NCBI RefSeq assembly: GCF_003046185.1
Contig: NZ_PZZL01000006.1
Span: 124,001-188,000, forward strand
Direction: 5' to 3'
Length of the DNA: 64,000 bases
Origin: Phreatobacter oligotrophus
GTDB taxonomy: Bacteria > Pseudomonadota > Alphaproteobacteria > Rhizobiales > Phreatobacteraceae
Each line of letters begins with the position of its first letter. Positions within the stretch are counted from its first letter, which is position 1. The notes under the pieces are model-generated. The model worked only from the letters and a program-made list of their open reading frames with translations, did not search any database and was not told where the DNA came from. Positions 1 to 9,300 of this stretch are shown one piece after another. The position numbers were made by a program, and so were the translations under genes.

Positions 1-218
1 TGGCCGAGGGGACCGGAAATGTCCTGCGCCACGATGCGGGCGATACCGTCGGTCGGGCCGCCCGCCGGATAGGCTACGACCAGCTTGACCGGCCGCGACG
101 GCGACCAGGCCTGGGCCGAGGCGCCGCGGATGAAGAGGGGCGCGGCGAGGAGGCCGCCAAACCCGAGGACGACGCCGCGGCGCGTGGCCCGGCCGATGCT
201 GCGCGCAGAGCTGCTCAT
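1..218 (-). CDS. TTT-family substrate-binding receptor, N-terminal part (TctC/Bug family)
   Basis: Only the first 72 codons lie in the window; the gene continues past base 1. The start (ATG complement at 216-218) is followed by a signal sequence with a twin-arginine-like ATRRGVVLGF segment and an Ala-Ser-Ala cleavage region. The mature start reads PSRPVKLVVAYPAGGPTDGIA. That motif is characteristic of the periplasmic receptors of tripartite tricarboxylate transporters, which bind organic carboxylates and deliver them to TctAB-type membrane subunits. The ligand cannot be inferred and no membrane subunit is visible. It is transcribed divergently from the aminotransferase gene. Confidence 0.85.
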   Translation of the reverse strand, partial: MSSSARSIGRATRRGVVLGFGGLLAAPLFIRGASAQAWSPSRPVKLVVAYPAGGPTDGIARIVAQDISGPLG

Positions 219-285
219 GGGGTCCCTTCCTGATGATGGCTTCTATGAATGTTTTTCGCTTGTTCGCGCCGTGACGCGCGACTAA

Positions 286-1578
<1,293 letters not shown>

Positions 1579-1602
1579 ACTCCTGTCCCCCTCCGGACAC
1601 AA

Positions 1603-1633
1603 GAAAAGCGCGCCCTCGCCGGCGCGCTTTTTC
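1603..1633 (+). terminator. Rho-independent terminator after the aminotransferase gene
   Basis: A GC-rich stem, AAAGCGCGCC paired with GGCGCGCTTT around a CTCGCC loop, ends in a run of T residues. It lies 25 bases after the stop codon. Confidence 0.85.
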
Positions 1634-1666
1634 GTTCCGGAGGTGATCAGGTCTCCTGCTTTCCCC

Positions 1667-1821
1667 AATGCCCCACCCTCACCCTCCCCTCTGGCGAGGG
1701 GAGGGAGGCTTTGGCGTCGTGGCCCCTTCGAAACGGCTGAGCCTGGCCCAACCGCTCCGGACGGATCGGGACATCGTGGTCTCCCTCCCCTCGCCAGAGG
1801 GGAGGGAGAGGGTGGGGCATT
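1667..1821. repeat. Intergenic nested inverted-repeat element (type 1)
   Basis: Arms of about 40 bases begin AATGCCCCACCCTC and end GAGGGTGGGGCATT. They flank about 75 bases of spacer. Each arm carries its own internal palindrome (CCCCTCTGGCGAGGGG), so the element can fold as one long hairpin or as two short ones. It lies entirely between genes. This architecture resembles the small palindromic intergenic elements dispersed in Rhizobiales genomes. It encodes no protein. Confidence 0.8.
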
Positions 1822-1971
1822 CCCGTCGCAACGATGATCGGCGTCGGCTGAACCTTTCCGCCAATCCCCGCGACCCACTCCCAAGTGAGCGGCTTCAGGG
1901 CCTCTCTTCGTGACGATCCCAGGCGACACGGCGCCTCTCGCCGGGATGTCCAACACGCGACGGCCAGGCCG

Positions 1972-1986
1972 TTAATGGAACCTTTA
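1972..1986 (+). promoter_or_regulatory. CtrA-like box (one mismatch)
   Basis: TTAA, seven bases, then TTTACC: the CtrA consensus TTAA-N7-TTAACC with one mismatch. It sits 47 bases upstream of the small exported cysteine protein at 2034. Binding is inferred only from the motif. Confidence 0.4.
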
Positions 1987-2033
1987 CCCTGAGGGGCTGT
2001 TCTCGGGGCATTCGTCCGCGGGAGGATCGCCCG

Positions 2034-2303
2034 ATGCCCCTCATGCCGCTCTCCTCCCTTGCTGCCGCCGTCACCGCCGTGGTGGGCCTTGCCGGTCTCT
2101 CCGGCGATGCGCCGCGTGCCGTGACGCCCCAGCCCGTCCTCTATTGCACCGGCTGCCTCTGCGACGAGGAGCGGCCCGACATGCCCGTTCCCGGCGAATG
2201 GCGTCCGAGCGGTCGCATGGGCGACCGCATCACCCTGCGCTTCCAGCCGCATGAGGCCGGCCGGACCGCCTCCTCGTGCCGGCGGCCGCAATCGCCGGGC
2301 TGA
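2034..2303 (+). CDS. Small exported cysteine protein, paralogue of the next gene
   Basis: An 89-aa protein with a hydrophobic N-terminal segment (LSSLAAAVTAVVGLAGLSG), probably a signal peptide. The mature part holds VLYCTGCLCDEE, a GEWRPSG segment and a terminal SSCRR. The same order of features occurs in the adjacent gene (YCGPCLC, GDWVPNG, TICQR), so the two are tandem paralogues. GGAGGA at 2021-2026 supports the ATG at 2034; an alternative ATG lies three codons later. Three closely spaced cysteines plus one distal cysteine suggest disulfides or metal binding in the periplasm. I do not recognise the family and assign no function. Confidence 0.65.
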   Translation: MPLMPLSSLAAAVTAVVGLAGLSGDAPRAVTPQPVLYCTGCLCDEERPDMPVPGEWRPSGRMGDRITLRFQPHEAGRTASSCRRPQSPG

Positions 2304-2404
2304 CGAAAAATCTTAGGCGGTTTGAACCTTTCCGCCGCCCACCGCCACCCATGGTCAAGTTCATCGTCCTGCGGCCCGACAGCGCCGCCGACCGGAGACA
2401 GACC

Positions 2405-2680
2405 ATGTCGACCCGCATCGCCCGTACCGCCTTTGCCGCCCTCGTCCTCGCTGCCGGCTTTGCCGCCGGCGCCAACGCGGCGCCCGCCCAGTCCCCGGCG
2501 CAGTCGCCGGGCACCCGCCCTGTCACCTATTGCGGCCCGTGCCTGTGCACCGCCACGCCGCCGGCCATGACCGTCTCGGGCGACTGGGTGCCGAACGGCC
2601 AGGTCCTCGGTGGCTCGCAGGTGCTGAAGTTCCGCCCCGCCGGCGAGGCCGTCTCGACCCCGACCATCTGCCAGCGCTGA
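2405..2680 (+). CDS. Small exported cysteine protein, paralogue of the preceding gene
   Basis: A 91-aa protein with a clear Sec-type signal peptide (TAFAALVLAAGFAAGANA, cleaved near residue 25). It has the motif VTYCGPCLC, then GDWVPNG, LKFRP and a C-terminal cysteine in TICQR. Sequence order and spacing match its upstream neighbour. The ATG at 2405 fits the signal peptide; an in-frame upstream extension would add a non-signal-like stretch. It is probably periplasmic. Neither paralogue resembles a family I can name. The CxxCxC-like cluster is the feature most likely to carry function. Confidence 0.7.
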   Translation: MSTRIARTAFAALVLAAGFAAGANAAPAQSPAQSPGTRPVTYCGPCLCTATPPAMTVSGDWVPNGQVLGGSQVLKFRPAGEAVSTPTICQR

Positions 2681-2704
2681 GCCCTGCTCAGCGCCGAACT
2701 GCGC

Positions 2705-3121
2705 TCAGCCCTTGGCGGCCATCGCCATCAGCGTCTCGCGCATCTTCTCGTGGACGATATTGATGGCCTTGAGCGGCCGGATCATCACCTTGAAATGGGT
2801 GATGCGGTCGGCCTCGTCCCAGCTGATCATGTCGATGCCGTTGACGGCGATGCCGTCGATGACGGTGGCGAATTCCAGCACCGCCGAACGCTCGCCGAAC
2901 CACTGGTTCGGATAGTGGAAGGCCTCGTTGTTGAGCACCTGGAAGGCCGCTGCCAGATATTTCGTGGTGATCGCCCGCCCCTCCTGCGGCGTGTGGACCA
3001 CCGGGCTTTCGAACACCGCCGTCTCCGCCAGCAGGTCGGCGAGGCCGGCCACATCCCGCGCTTCGGCGACGGCGTGCCAGCGGCGGATGGCGGCGGGCAT
3101 CGCGGCGTGAAGATCGGTCAT
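2705..3121 (-). CDS. NTF2-like / SnoaL-fold protein
   Basis: A 138-aa cytoplasmic protein with the order typical of small alpha+beta-barrel (NTF2-like) proteins. An N-terminal helix pair (IRRWHAVAEARDVAGLADLL) precedes the strand-turn AVFESPVVH, a buried aromatic stretch (HYPNQWFGERSAVLEF) and the closing strands DEADRITHFKVMIRPL. Proteins of this fold include SnoaL-type cyclases, isomerases and polyketide-related enzymes, but most members are of unknown function. A GGGAGGA ribosome site precedes the ATG. It diverges from the membrane-protein gene at 3287, with a CtrA-type box between them. Confidence 0.75.
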   Translation of the reverse strand: MTDLHAAMPAAIRRWHAVAEARDVAGLADLLAETAVFESPVVHTPQEGRAITTKYLAAAFQVLNNEAFHYPNQWFGERSAVLEFATVIDGIAVNGIDMISWDEADRITHFKVMIRPLKAINIVHEKMRETLMAMAAKG

Positions 3122-3205
3122 CGGTCGTCCTCCCTGGTATGGCCGGGAGCCTCGCCCCGCAGCCGCCGGCCCGCAATCCGGCCGAACCGGGGATGGGACG
3201 CGCCG

Positions 3206-3220
3206 TTAACCCTCTCTTAA
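3206..3220 (+). promoter_or_regulatory. Perfect CtrA-type box TTAACCCTCTCTTAACC
   Basis: TTAA-N7-TTAA followed by CC exactly matches the alphaproteobacterial CtrA consensus. It lies 66 bases before the start codon of the gene at 3287 and 84 bases before that of the divergent NTF2-like gene. CtrA itself is encoded in this window. Confidence 0.65.
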
Positions 3221-3286
3221 CCTTTCGATTGTGAGGGCCCCGCCCCGCTCCTAGGGTCGCCTCCGGGATATGGGAGGCTCGGGTCC

Positions 3287-3832
3287 ATGCGGCGGCTCGT
3301 CATCACGTTTTGCGGGATCTATCTCGCTGCCGCGGCGCTCGCCGCCGCGACCACGGGCTGGGGCCTGATCGAACCCGTGCCGGGCTATCGCCTCTCGCTG
3401 TTCTGGATGTCGCCGGACACGCTGGAGGCGCGGATCGACGCCCTCGTCGCCACCCATCGCATCTTCGAGGCGCAGGTCTATGCCGGCCTCCACGCCGTCT
3501 CCTGGGCGACCGTGCTCAGCCTCACCCTCGTCGGCGCGCTGCGGGCCCTCGTGGGCCCGAGCGAGCCGCTCGCCAATATCCGCTCCACCGCCATCGTCAT
3601 GGGCGGCCTGGCCGGGCTCATCCTCATGTCCTGGCTGGCCCAGCCGATCCTCGACCAGGCGAGCCGCATTCCCTCGCCGACGACGGCGCTCTCCTCGATG
3701 CCGGGCTACTGGATCTTCGGCATGGCGCTGTCGGCCGCCATCACCGCCGGCCACCTGTCGCTCTTCGTCCACGACATGGTTCTGGCGGCGAAGAAGCGCT
3801 GGATCGGCGCGGACGCGGAAGCGGCGGCCTGA
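3287..3832 (+). CDS. Four-helix integral membrane protein of unknown function
   Basis: A 181-aa protein with about four hydrophobic spans: near residues 5-25, 63-85 (VSWATVLSLTLVGALRAL), 98-120 (TAIVMGGLAGLILMSWLA) and 140-165. A roughly 40-residue polar loop separates the first two. I recognise no catalytic motif. It is the nearest gene downstream of the perfect CtrA-type box, so cell-cycle control is a reasonable inference. It ends convergently with the EnvZ-like kinase gene, 6 bases apart. Confidence 0.7.
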   Translation: MRRLVITFCGIYLAAAALAAATTGWGLIEPVPGYRLSLFWMSPDTLEARIDALVATHRIFEAQVYAGLHAVSWATVLSLTLVGALRALVGPSEPLANIRSTAIVMGGLAGLILMSWLAQPILDQASRIPSPTTALSSMPGYWIFGMALSAAITAGHLSLFVHDMVLAAKKRWIGADAEAAA

Positions 3833-3838
3833 CGCCGG

Positions 3839-5251
3839 TCAGACCGGCACGCGCACCGTCGCCCTGAGGCCCCCGAGCGGGCTGTCCGACAGGCTGATCT
3901 CGCCGCCATGGGACCGGGCGATGTCGCGGGCGATGGCAAGGCCGAGGCCCGAGCCGCCATCATCGACGTTGCGGGCGTCGTCGAGCCTCAGGAAGGGCTT
4001 GAACACGTCCTCGCGGTTCTCCGCCGGAATGCCCGGCCCGTCATCGTCCACCGTCACGGTCAGCCAGCGATGGTCGCGATGGCCGGTAATGGCGATGGCG
4101 TCGCCATAGCGCGCCGCATTGACCACCAGATTGGCGATGCAGCGGCGGAAGGCGTCGGGGCGGACCTTCACAGTGGGCTGGCCGTGATAGGCAACGGTGG
4201 TCGGCGCACCGGTGCGCTCGGCATCGGCGCCGATCTCCTTCAGCATGATCTCGATGTCGGTGACGGCCGGCGCCTCGCCGGCATCGCCGCGGGCAAAGGC
4301 GAGATAGCCCTCGACCATCCGCCCCATCTCATCGACGTCGCGGCGCAGCGCCTCCGTCTCCGGTCCCTCGGGAAGGAGCGCGAGTTCCAGCTTGAAGCGG
4401 GTGAGGATGGTGCGCAGGTCATGGCTGACGCCCGCCAGCATGGTGGTGCGCTGGTCGATCTGCCGCTCGATGCGCCGACGCATCTCGATGAAGGCCAGCG
4501 CCGCCTGGCGCACCTCGCTCGCCCCGCGCGGGCGGAAGCCGGCGACCTCGCGCCCCTTGCCGAAATCCTCCGCAGCGGCCGCCAGCGCCTGGATGGGGCG
4601 GATTTGGTTGCGCAGGAAGAGGATGGCGATGGCGATCAGCACCAGCGAGGCGATGACCATCCAGACGAGGAAGATGTGGCTGTTCGAGGCATAGGCCATG
4701 CCGCGCCGGGCAAAGACCTTCATGATCTTGCCGTCCTCGAGCTGGATGCGGATCTCCACCAGCGCCGAATTGCCGACCGTGTCGATCCAGAAGGGCCGGC
4801 CGACCTGCAGCGCGATCTCCCGCGACAGGGCGGCGTCGAGCACGTCGAAGAACGGCCGCGGCCCGGCCACCGGCAGGGGCTCGGGCGGCAGGATGTCGAC
4901 CATCAGGTTCAGGCGCTCGCGCGCGATGCGCTTCAGCGTCGCGTCGTCACGGTCGGCCGGATAGGTGCGGTGGATGTCGATGAGGGCGGCGATGTCCTGT
5001 GTCACCGCCGCCGAGAGGCGATAGGTGACGAGCTGCCAGTGCCGCTCCATGAACACATAGGCGACGACGGACGGCAGGATGACGATCGGCGCGATGACGA
5101 TGATGAGCGAGCGGGCATAGAGGCCCTTCGGCATCAGGTCGTTGAACCGCCGGCCCGACAGGTCTGAAAAGGTGGAGAAGCGGCTCGCGAGATTGGCGAG
5201 GACGCCGCGAAGGCCACCATAGGTCGAGCGCTGACGGTCGAGCGTGGACAT
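3839..5251 (-). CDS. EnvZ-like sensor histidine kinase, no adjacent response regulator
   Basis: A 470-aa membrane kinase. The order is a cytoplasmic N-terminus, a membrane span near 47-67, a periplasmic domain of about 120 residues, a second span near 193-215, HAMP, a HisKA domain with phospho-acceptor H277 in GVSHDLRT, and an HATPase domain. The HATPase shows an N box (NLVVNAARYGDA), a G1 box (VDDDGPGIP) and a G2 box (GSGLGLAIA). The general form is EnvZ/OsmY-type envelope sensing. The canonical HDLRTPLTR reads HDLRTILTR here, so the conserved proline is replaced by isoleucine. Neither flanking gene encodes a response regulator, so its partner must be elsewhere. Confidence 0.88.
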   Translation of the reverse strand: MSTLDRQRSTYGGLRGVLANLASRFSTFSDLSGRRFNDLMPKGLYARSLIIVIAPIVILPSVVAYVFMERHWQLVTYRLSAAVTQDIAALIDIHRTYPADRDDATLKRIARERLNLMVDILPPEPLPVAGPRPFFDVLDAALSREIALQVGRPFWIDTVGNSALVEIRIQLEDGKIMKVFARRGMAYASNSHIFLVWMVIASLVLIAIAILFLRNQIRPIQALAAAAEDFGKGREVAGFRPRGASEVRQAALAFIEMRRRIERQIDQRTTMLAGVSHDLRTILTRFKLELALLPEGPETEALRRDVDEMGRMVEGYLAFARGDAGEAPAVTDIEIMLKEIGADAERTGAPTTVAYHGQPTVKVRPDAFRRCIANLVVNAARYGDAIAITGHRDHRWLTVTVDDDGPGIPAENREDVFKPFLRLDDARNVDDGGSGLGLAIARDIARSHGGEISLSDSPLGGLRATVRVPV

Positions 5252-5417
5252 GCCCGCTTATCGCCCCCCCGTCGCCGCGCTGCAACCCAATCCCGTTCAC
5301 GTCCGGTAAATGTCGTTTGTGGTCTCTGGTCCGGGAGAACCGACAAATCACTTGAAATTTGAGTCGATCACGTTTCAGTGAAAATGTCGGATCCTAAGTG
5401 GTCCAGGGGGACTGCCA

Positions 5418-7895
5418 GTGTCGTTGCAAAGCCCGGCCCGCGCCGCCTCACGTGGCGCGTCCGTCTTGTTCGCGTCCCAAACCCGCCTTGCGGGCCTGTG
5501 GCGCAGCGTCGCAGCATCCCCTCGCGCGGGCCTCGCCATCGCACTCCTCGCCGTCACGCTGGTCTGGACGGCGGCCTGGATGCAGTGGTGGCTGAACGAC
5601 CTCGTCGTGCCCTGGGACTCCAAGAACCAGTTCTACGCCTTCTTCCGGTTCCTCGCCTCGGCCATCCATTCCGGCGCGACGCCCTTCTGGAACCCCTACC
5701 ATTATTCCGGCCATCCCAGCATCGCCGACCCGCAGTCGCTGATCTTCCAGCCGCCCTTCCTGATCTGGGCCTGGTTCGATCCGGAGCCGTCGCTCTTCGC
5801 CTTCGACTTCCTTGTCTTTTGCCACCTGCTCGTCGGCGGCCTGGCCATCGCCATCCACGGCCACCGCATCGGCTGGCCGGCCGCGGCCTCCGTGCTGGCG
5901 GCCACGGTCTTCATGCTCGGCGGCGTCGTTGCCGGCCGCATGAACCATGTCGGCATCATCACCGCCTACGGCCTCTTCCCGCTCGCGCTGCTGCTGCTCG
6001 ACATCGCCCTCGACCGCCGGTCGATCCTGTCCGCCATCGGCTTCACCCTGACCGCCGTGCTGCTGGCCATCGGCCGCACCCAGGAGCCGATGCTGCTCAG
6101 CGCCATCCTCGTCGCCTATGCGTTGACCAAGGTGGCGGTGCAGGAGCGCCCCCTCGCCTATCTCGGCCGCCGCCTCCACCTCTTCGTGCTGATGGCGCTG
6201 CTCGGCGCCGCGCTCATGGTGGTGCCGATCCTGCTGACCGCTCAGCTCGCCAGCTTCTCCAACCGCCCCGCGGTGGACCTTGAGACGGCGCTGACCTCGT
6301 CCTGGTTCCCCGTGAACCTCGCCACCTTCTTCGCCCCCGACGCCCTCGGCTCGCTGCAGCCCAGCGCCACCGGCGACTGGGGTCCGAGCCATGGCACGCG
6401 GCCCGGCATCGACAGCACCGACCGCTCCTTCAACTATCTCTTCGCCGGCACGCTGACCGCGCTGCTCCTGCTCTGGCACGGCCTTGCCGGCGGCCGCATC
6501 TTCGCCTCCGGCCGGCGGGTCTTCGCCATCGTGGCGCTGGCGGGCCTTGCCTATGCGCTCGGCCGCTACACGCCGGTCTTCCCCTTCCTCTTCGAGCATG
6601 TGCCGGGCGTCTCGCGCTTCCGCCGGCCGGTCGGTGGCCTCTTCATCGTCGTCATCGGCCTCGCCTATCTCGCCGGCTTCCTCCTCGCCGACTATGTCCG
6701 CCGCGGCCTGCCCCGCCTCAACCGGGTCGTGGCGATCGGCCTTGGGCTCGGCACGGCGGGTGTGCTCGCCTGGGCGATCCAGTTCTCGGCCCATTCCGGC
6801 AAGGGCTGGGAGTCAGCCCTCGCCATCGCCAAGGTCGCGCCGATCTATGTCGCGCTGATCGTCCTCCTGGCCTGGCCGAAGACGGCGCGCCTGCGCCTCG
6901 CGGCTGCGAGCCTTGCGGTCGTCGTCACCGGCGGCGAACTCGTGCTGCGCAATGCCGGCTCCTCCCTCAATGCCGAGCCGCGCGCCTGGTACGCCTTCCT
7001 CGAGAAGCCGGCCGGCCGCGACGCCGGCATCATCGCCACCCTCACCCGCGAGCTGAAGAAGCACGGCTCGCGTGCCACCCGCCCGCGCGTCGAGATCGTC
7101 GGCCTCGGCGGGCCCTGGCAGAACGCCGCCATGGTCTATGGCTTCGAGGCCACCAACGGCTACAACCCGCTGCGCATCGGCCCCTATGACCGTCTCGTCT
7201 CGCCCGGCGAGAGCCCCTACACGGTCCTGCACCGGCAGTTCCCGACCTCGTTCCCCAGCTACAGCTGCGACCTCTCCAAGCTGCTCGGCCTCGAATACAT
7301 CGTGCTCGACCGGCCCATCGAGCAGATGCCGCACCTCGCCCAGCGCTCGGTGGTCGAGACGGTCATGGCCGGCCCGCGCGCCTGGATCTACCGCCTGCCC
7401 GACCCCTCGCCGCGCGTCGCCCTCGCCAGCGCCGTCCGCGTCGCCGATGCCGACGCCTTCATCGAGGCCGGCAGCTTCCCGCGCGTGAACGGCACGCACC
7501 AGGAGGTCATGGTCGACGACGATGACGAGCTGAGCCAGCAGGCCACCGCCAACCAGCAGGCTACCCCCCGCCAGGGCACCGCCAGTGCCCTCACCCCCGC
7601 CATGCAGGCGCTGATGCGCTCGCCCGGCAAGGCCGAGATCACCGCCTGGCGCCCCGACCGGATCGAGGTTGCCGTCGATGCGCGCGTCTCGACCGTGCTC
7701 ACCCTCCACGAGCCCTGGTATCCGGGCTGGGAGGTTGAGGTCGACGGCGTGCGCAAGCCGCTGCTGCGCTCCGACGTGCTGTTCCGCGGCGTCGAAGTGC
7801 CGGCCGGCGCCAGCAAGGTCGTCTTCGCCTACCGACCGCTGTCGCTCGAAAACCTCAAAGCGGCGCTCGACGGCCTGCTCGGCCGCGACGAGTGA
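5418..7895 (+). CDS. YfhO-like large polytopic membrane protein
   Basis: An 825-aa protein starting with GTG behind AGGGGGA. About twelve hydrophobic spans fill residues 30 to roughly 510, followed by an extracytoplasmic domain of about 310 residues. The first external loop has the family signature: PWDSKNQF, then FWNPYHYSGHP and DPQSLIFQPP. The C-terminal domain ends with the beta-rich WYPGWEVEVDG and FAYRP, also typical of YfhO proteins. Related proteins use a GT-C-like fold and are implicated in glycosylating surface polymers such as teichoic acids in Firmicutes; the substrate here is unknown. A Gln/Thr-rich linker near residues 700-720 looks like a lineage-specific insert. Confidence 0.85.
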   Translation: MSLQSPARAASRGASVLFASQTRLAGLWRSVAASPRAGLAIALLAVTLVWTAAWMQWWLNDLVVPWDSKNQFYAFFRFLASAIHSGATPFWNPYHYSGHPSIADPQSLIFQPPFLIWAWFDPEPSLFAFDFLVFCHLLVGGLAIAIHGHRIGWPAAASVLAATVFMLGGVVAGRMNHVGIITAYGLFPLALLLLDIALDRRSILSAIGFTLTAVLLAIGRTQEPMLLSAILVAYALTKVAVQERPLAYLGRRLHLFVLMALLGAALMVVPILLTAQLASFSNRPAVDLETALTSSWFPVNLATFFAPDALGSLQPSATGDWGPSHGTRPGIDSTDRSFNYLFAGTLTALLLLWHGLAGGRIFASGRRVFAIVALAGLAYALGRYTPVFPFLFEHVPGVSRFRRPVGGLFIVVIGLAYLAGFLLADYVRRGLPRLNRVVAIGLGLGTAGVLAWAIQFSAHSGKGWESALAIAKVAPIYVALIVLLAWPKTARLRLAAASLAVVVTGGELVLRNAGSSLNAEPRAWYAFLEKPAGRDAGIIATLTRELKKHGSRATRPRVEIVGLGGPWQNAAMVYGFEATNGYNPLRIGPYDRLVSPGESPYTVLHRQFPTSFPSYSCDLSKLLGLEYIVLDRPIEQMPHLAQRSVVETVMAGPRAWIYRLPDPSPRVALASAVRVADADAFIEAGSFPRVNGTHQEVMVDDDDELSQQATANQQATPRQGTASALTPAMQALMRSPGKAEITAWRPDRIEVAVDARVSTVLTLHEPWYPGWEVEVDGVRKPLLRSDVLFRGVEVPAGASKVVFAYRPLSLENLKAALDGLLGRDE

Positions 7896-7896
7896 T

Positions 7897-8406
7897 CTAG
7901 CCCGTGGGGCAGGCCGCGGCAGGCGCCGGGCGCAGCAGGAAGACGCGGTCGTCGCTGCGCGCAAGGTCCGGGCTCGACCCGCTCTCGCCCTCCACCTCCA
8001 GCCGCGCAATGGTGAGGCGCAAGCCGTCCGCCGAAGGAGCGATCCGGAACGAGCCGGTGTCGCCCTCGCCCGCACAGGCCGCGCCATCGCCGGCAGGCGA
8101 GCAGATGGCCAGCGTCGAGAAGGTCTCCGTCCCGCTGCGCAGCCGGAAGCCGACGCGCACCGTGAACCGCCGCGGGCTGTTCTCAGCCGCGACCTCCACC
8201 CGCTCGCGCACGAGATGGATCGCCACCACGCGCTGGCGCGGGTTGCGCGCGAGATGTTCCCGGTCATAGGCCCGCGCGAAACAGGGATCGCCCGCCCCTC
8301 CCGCGCCCGTCAGCCGGTCGAACAGGCTTTGCGCCGCCACAGGGCTGGAGGCCATGCCTGCAAGGCAGGCGAGCGTGACGGCGGATGGGATGCGCATGCG
8401 GGTCAC
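7897..8406 (-). CDS. Exported protein of unknown function
   Basis: A 169-aa protein with a signal peptide (PSAVTLACLAGMASSPVAAQS, cleaved near residue 25). The mature region is mostly beta-strand in character with one cysteine pair (CSPAGDGAACAG) and another cysteine near each end. A second start codon (MRIPSAV, from 8397) is equally plausible. It lies convergent with the YfhO-like gene, one base apart, and diverges from rplY. I recognise no family. Periplasmic location is inferred from the signal peptide. Confidence 0.65.
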   Translation of the reverse strand: MTRMRIPSAVTLACLAGMASSPVAAQSLFDRLTGAGGAGDPCFARAYDREHLARNPRQRVVAIHLVRERVEVAAENSPRRFTVRVGFRLRSGTETFSTLAICSPAGDGAACAGEGDTGSFRIAPSADGLRLTIARLEVEGESGSSPDLARSDDRVFLLRPAPAAACPTG

Positions 8407-8575
8407 CTCTGGCGATCTCCTGCCAGACTAGGCCGCGCCGGCCTTGCCGCCAAATGCCCCGGGAGGACGGCGAGCCTTGCTCCCTCGGGCGCTTTCCGCT
8501 ATGGAGCCGCGTCCCGTGGCATCTCCGCACCCCTGGAGGCTCCCGCCGCGGGTCTTTCTTTTGGAGAACAAGACC

Positions 8576-9199
8576 ATGGCTGCCAACGCAACGTTGTCGG
8601 CGACGGTCCGCGCGAAGGGCGGCAAGGGGGCCGCACGCGCAGAACGTCGTCAGGGCCGCGTGCCCGGTGTGATCTACGGGGACAAGAAGCCCCCGGTGCT
8701 GATCGCGATCGACTACAAGACCCTTCACCAGCGCATCTATGCCGGTCACTTCCTCTCGACGGTGTTCGAGCTCGAGGTCGACGGCCAGAAGCATCGCGTC
8801 ATTCCGCGCGACTACCAGCTCGATCCCGTCAAGGACACCCCGGTCCATGTCGACTTCCTGCGCCTCGGCGCCGGTGCGGAGATCAGCGTCGAGATCCCGA
8901 TCCACGTGAAGGGCGCCGAAGCCTCGCCGGGCATCAAGGCCGGCGGCACGGTCAACCTCGTCCTGCACGCGCTCACCCTGCTCTGCAACGCCGACAACTT
9001 GCCCGATGGCGTCGATGTCGACATCTCGGCCCTCGGCGTCGGTGACAGCGTCCACGTCCAGGACGTCAAGCTGCCGGCCGGCACGCGTTTCGCCTCCAAG
9101 GAGAACGTGACGCTGCTGTCGATCGTCGCCCCGACGGTGTCCGCCGCCGAGCCGGCCGCCGAGGCCCCTGCGGCCGCCGCGCCCGCCGCCAAGAAGTGA
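8576..9199 (+). CDS. rplY: 50S ribosomal protein L25 (general stress protein CTC form)
   Basis: A 207-aa long-form L25. The N-terminal 5S-rRNA-binding domain (residues 5-95) includes ARAERRQGRVPGVIYG and HRVIPRDYQLDPV. It is followed by the CTC beta domain (residues about 100-190) and an Ala/Pro/Glu-rich tail ending in AAKK. It binds 5S rRNA in the large subunit. The ATG at 8576 was chosen because the family begins with a short MA..ATLSATVR segment and TTGGAGAAC stands directly upstream; the longer in-frame extension is not family-like. The order rplY-pth-ychF is a common alphaproteobacterial arrangement. Confidence 0.96.
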   Translation: MAANATLSATVRAKGGKGAARAERRQGRVPGVIYGDKKPPVLIAIDYKTLHQRIYAGHFLSTVFELEVDGQKHRVIPRDYQLDPVKDTPVHVDFLRLGAGAEISVEIPIHVKGAEASPGIKAGGTVNLVLHALTLLCNADNLPDGVDVDISALGVGDSVHVQDVKLPAGTRFASKENVTLLSIVAPTVSAAEPAAEAPAAAAPAAKK

Positions 9200-9234
9200 T
9201 CCGGCGGGGCCCTGGCCCCACCGTGACCGGCATC

Positions 9235-9264
9235 GGGGCGCCCTCTCGCAGGGCGCCCCTTGTC
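9235..9264 (+). terminator. Hairpin between rplY and pth
   Basis: GGGGCGCCCT and AGGGCGCCCC pair around CTCGC, followed by a weak T-rich stretch. It may attenuate rather than fully stop transcription, because pth begins about 40 bases later. Confidence 0.6.
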
Positions 9265-9300
9265 ATTTGAGACGCGAACACGCGCGAGAGACCCTGGCCC

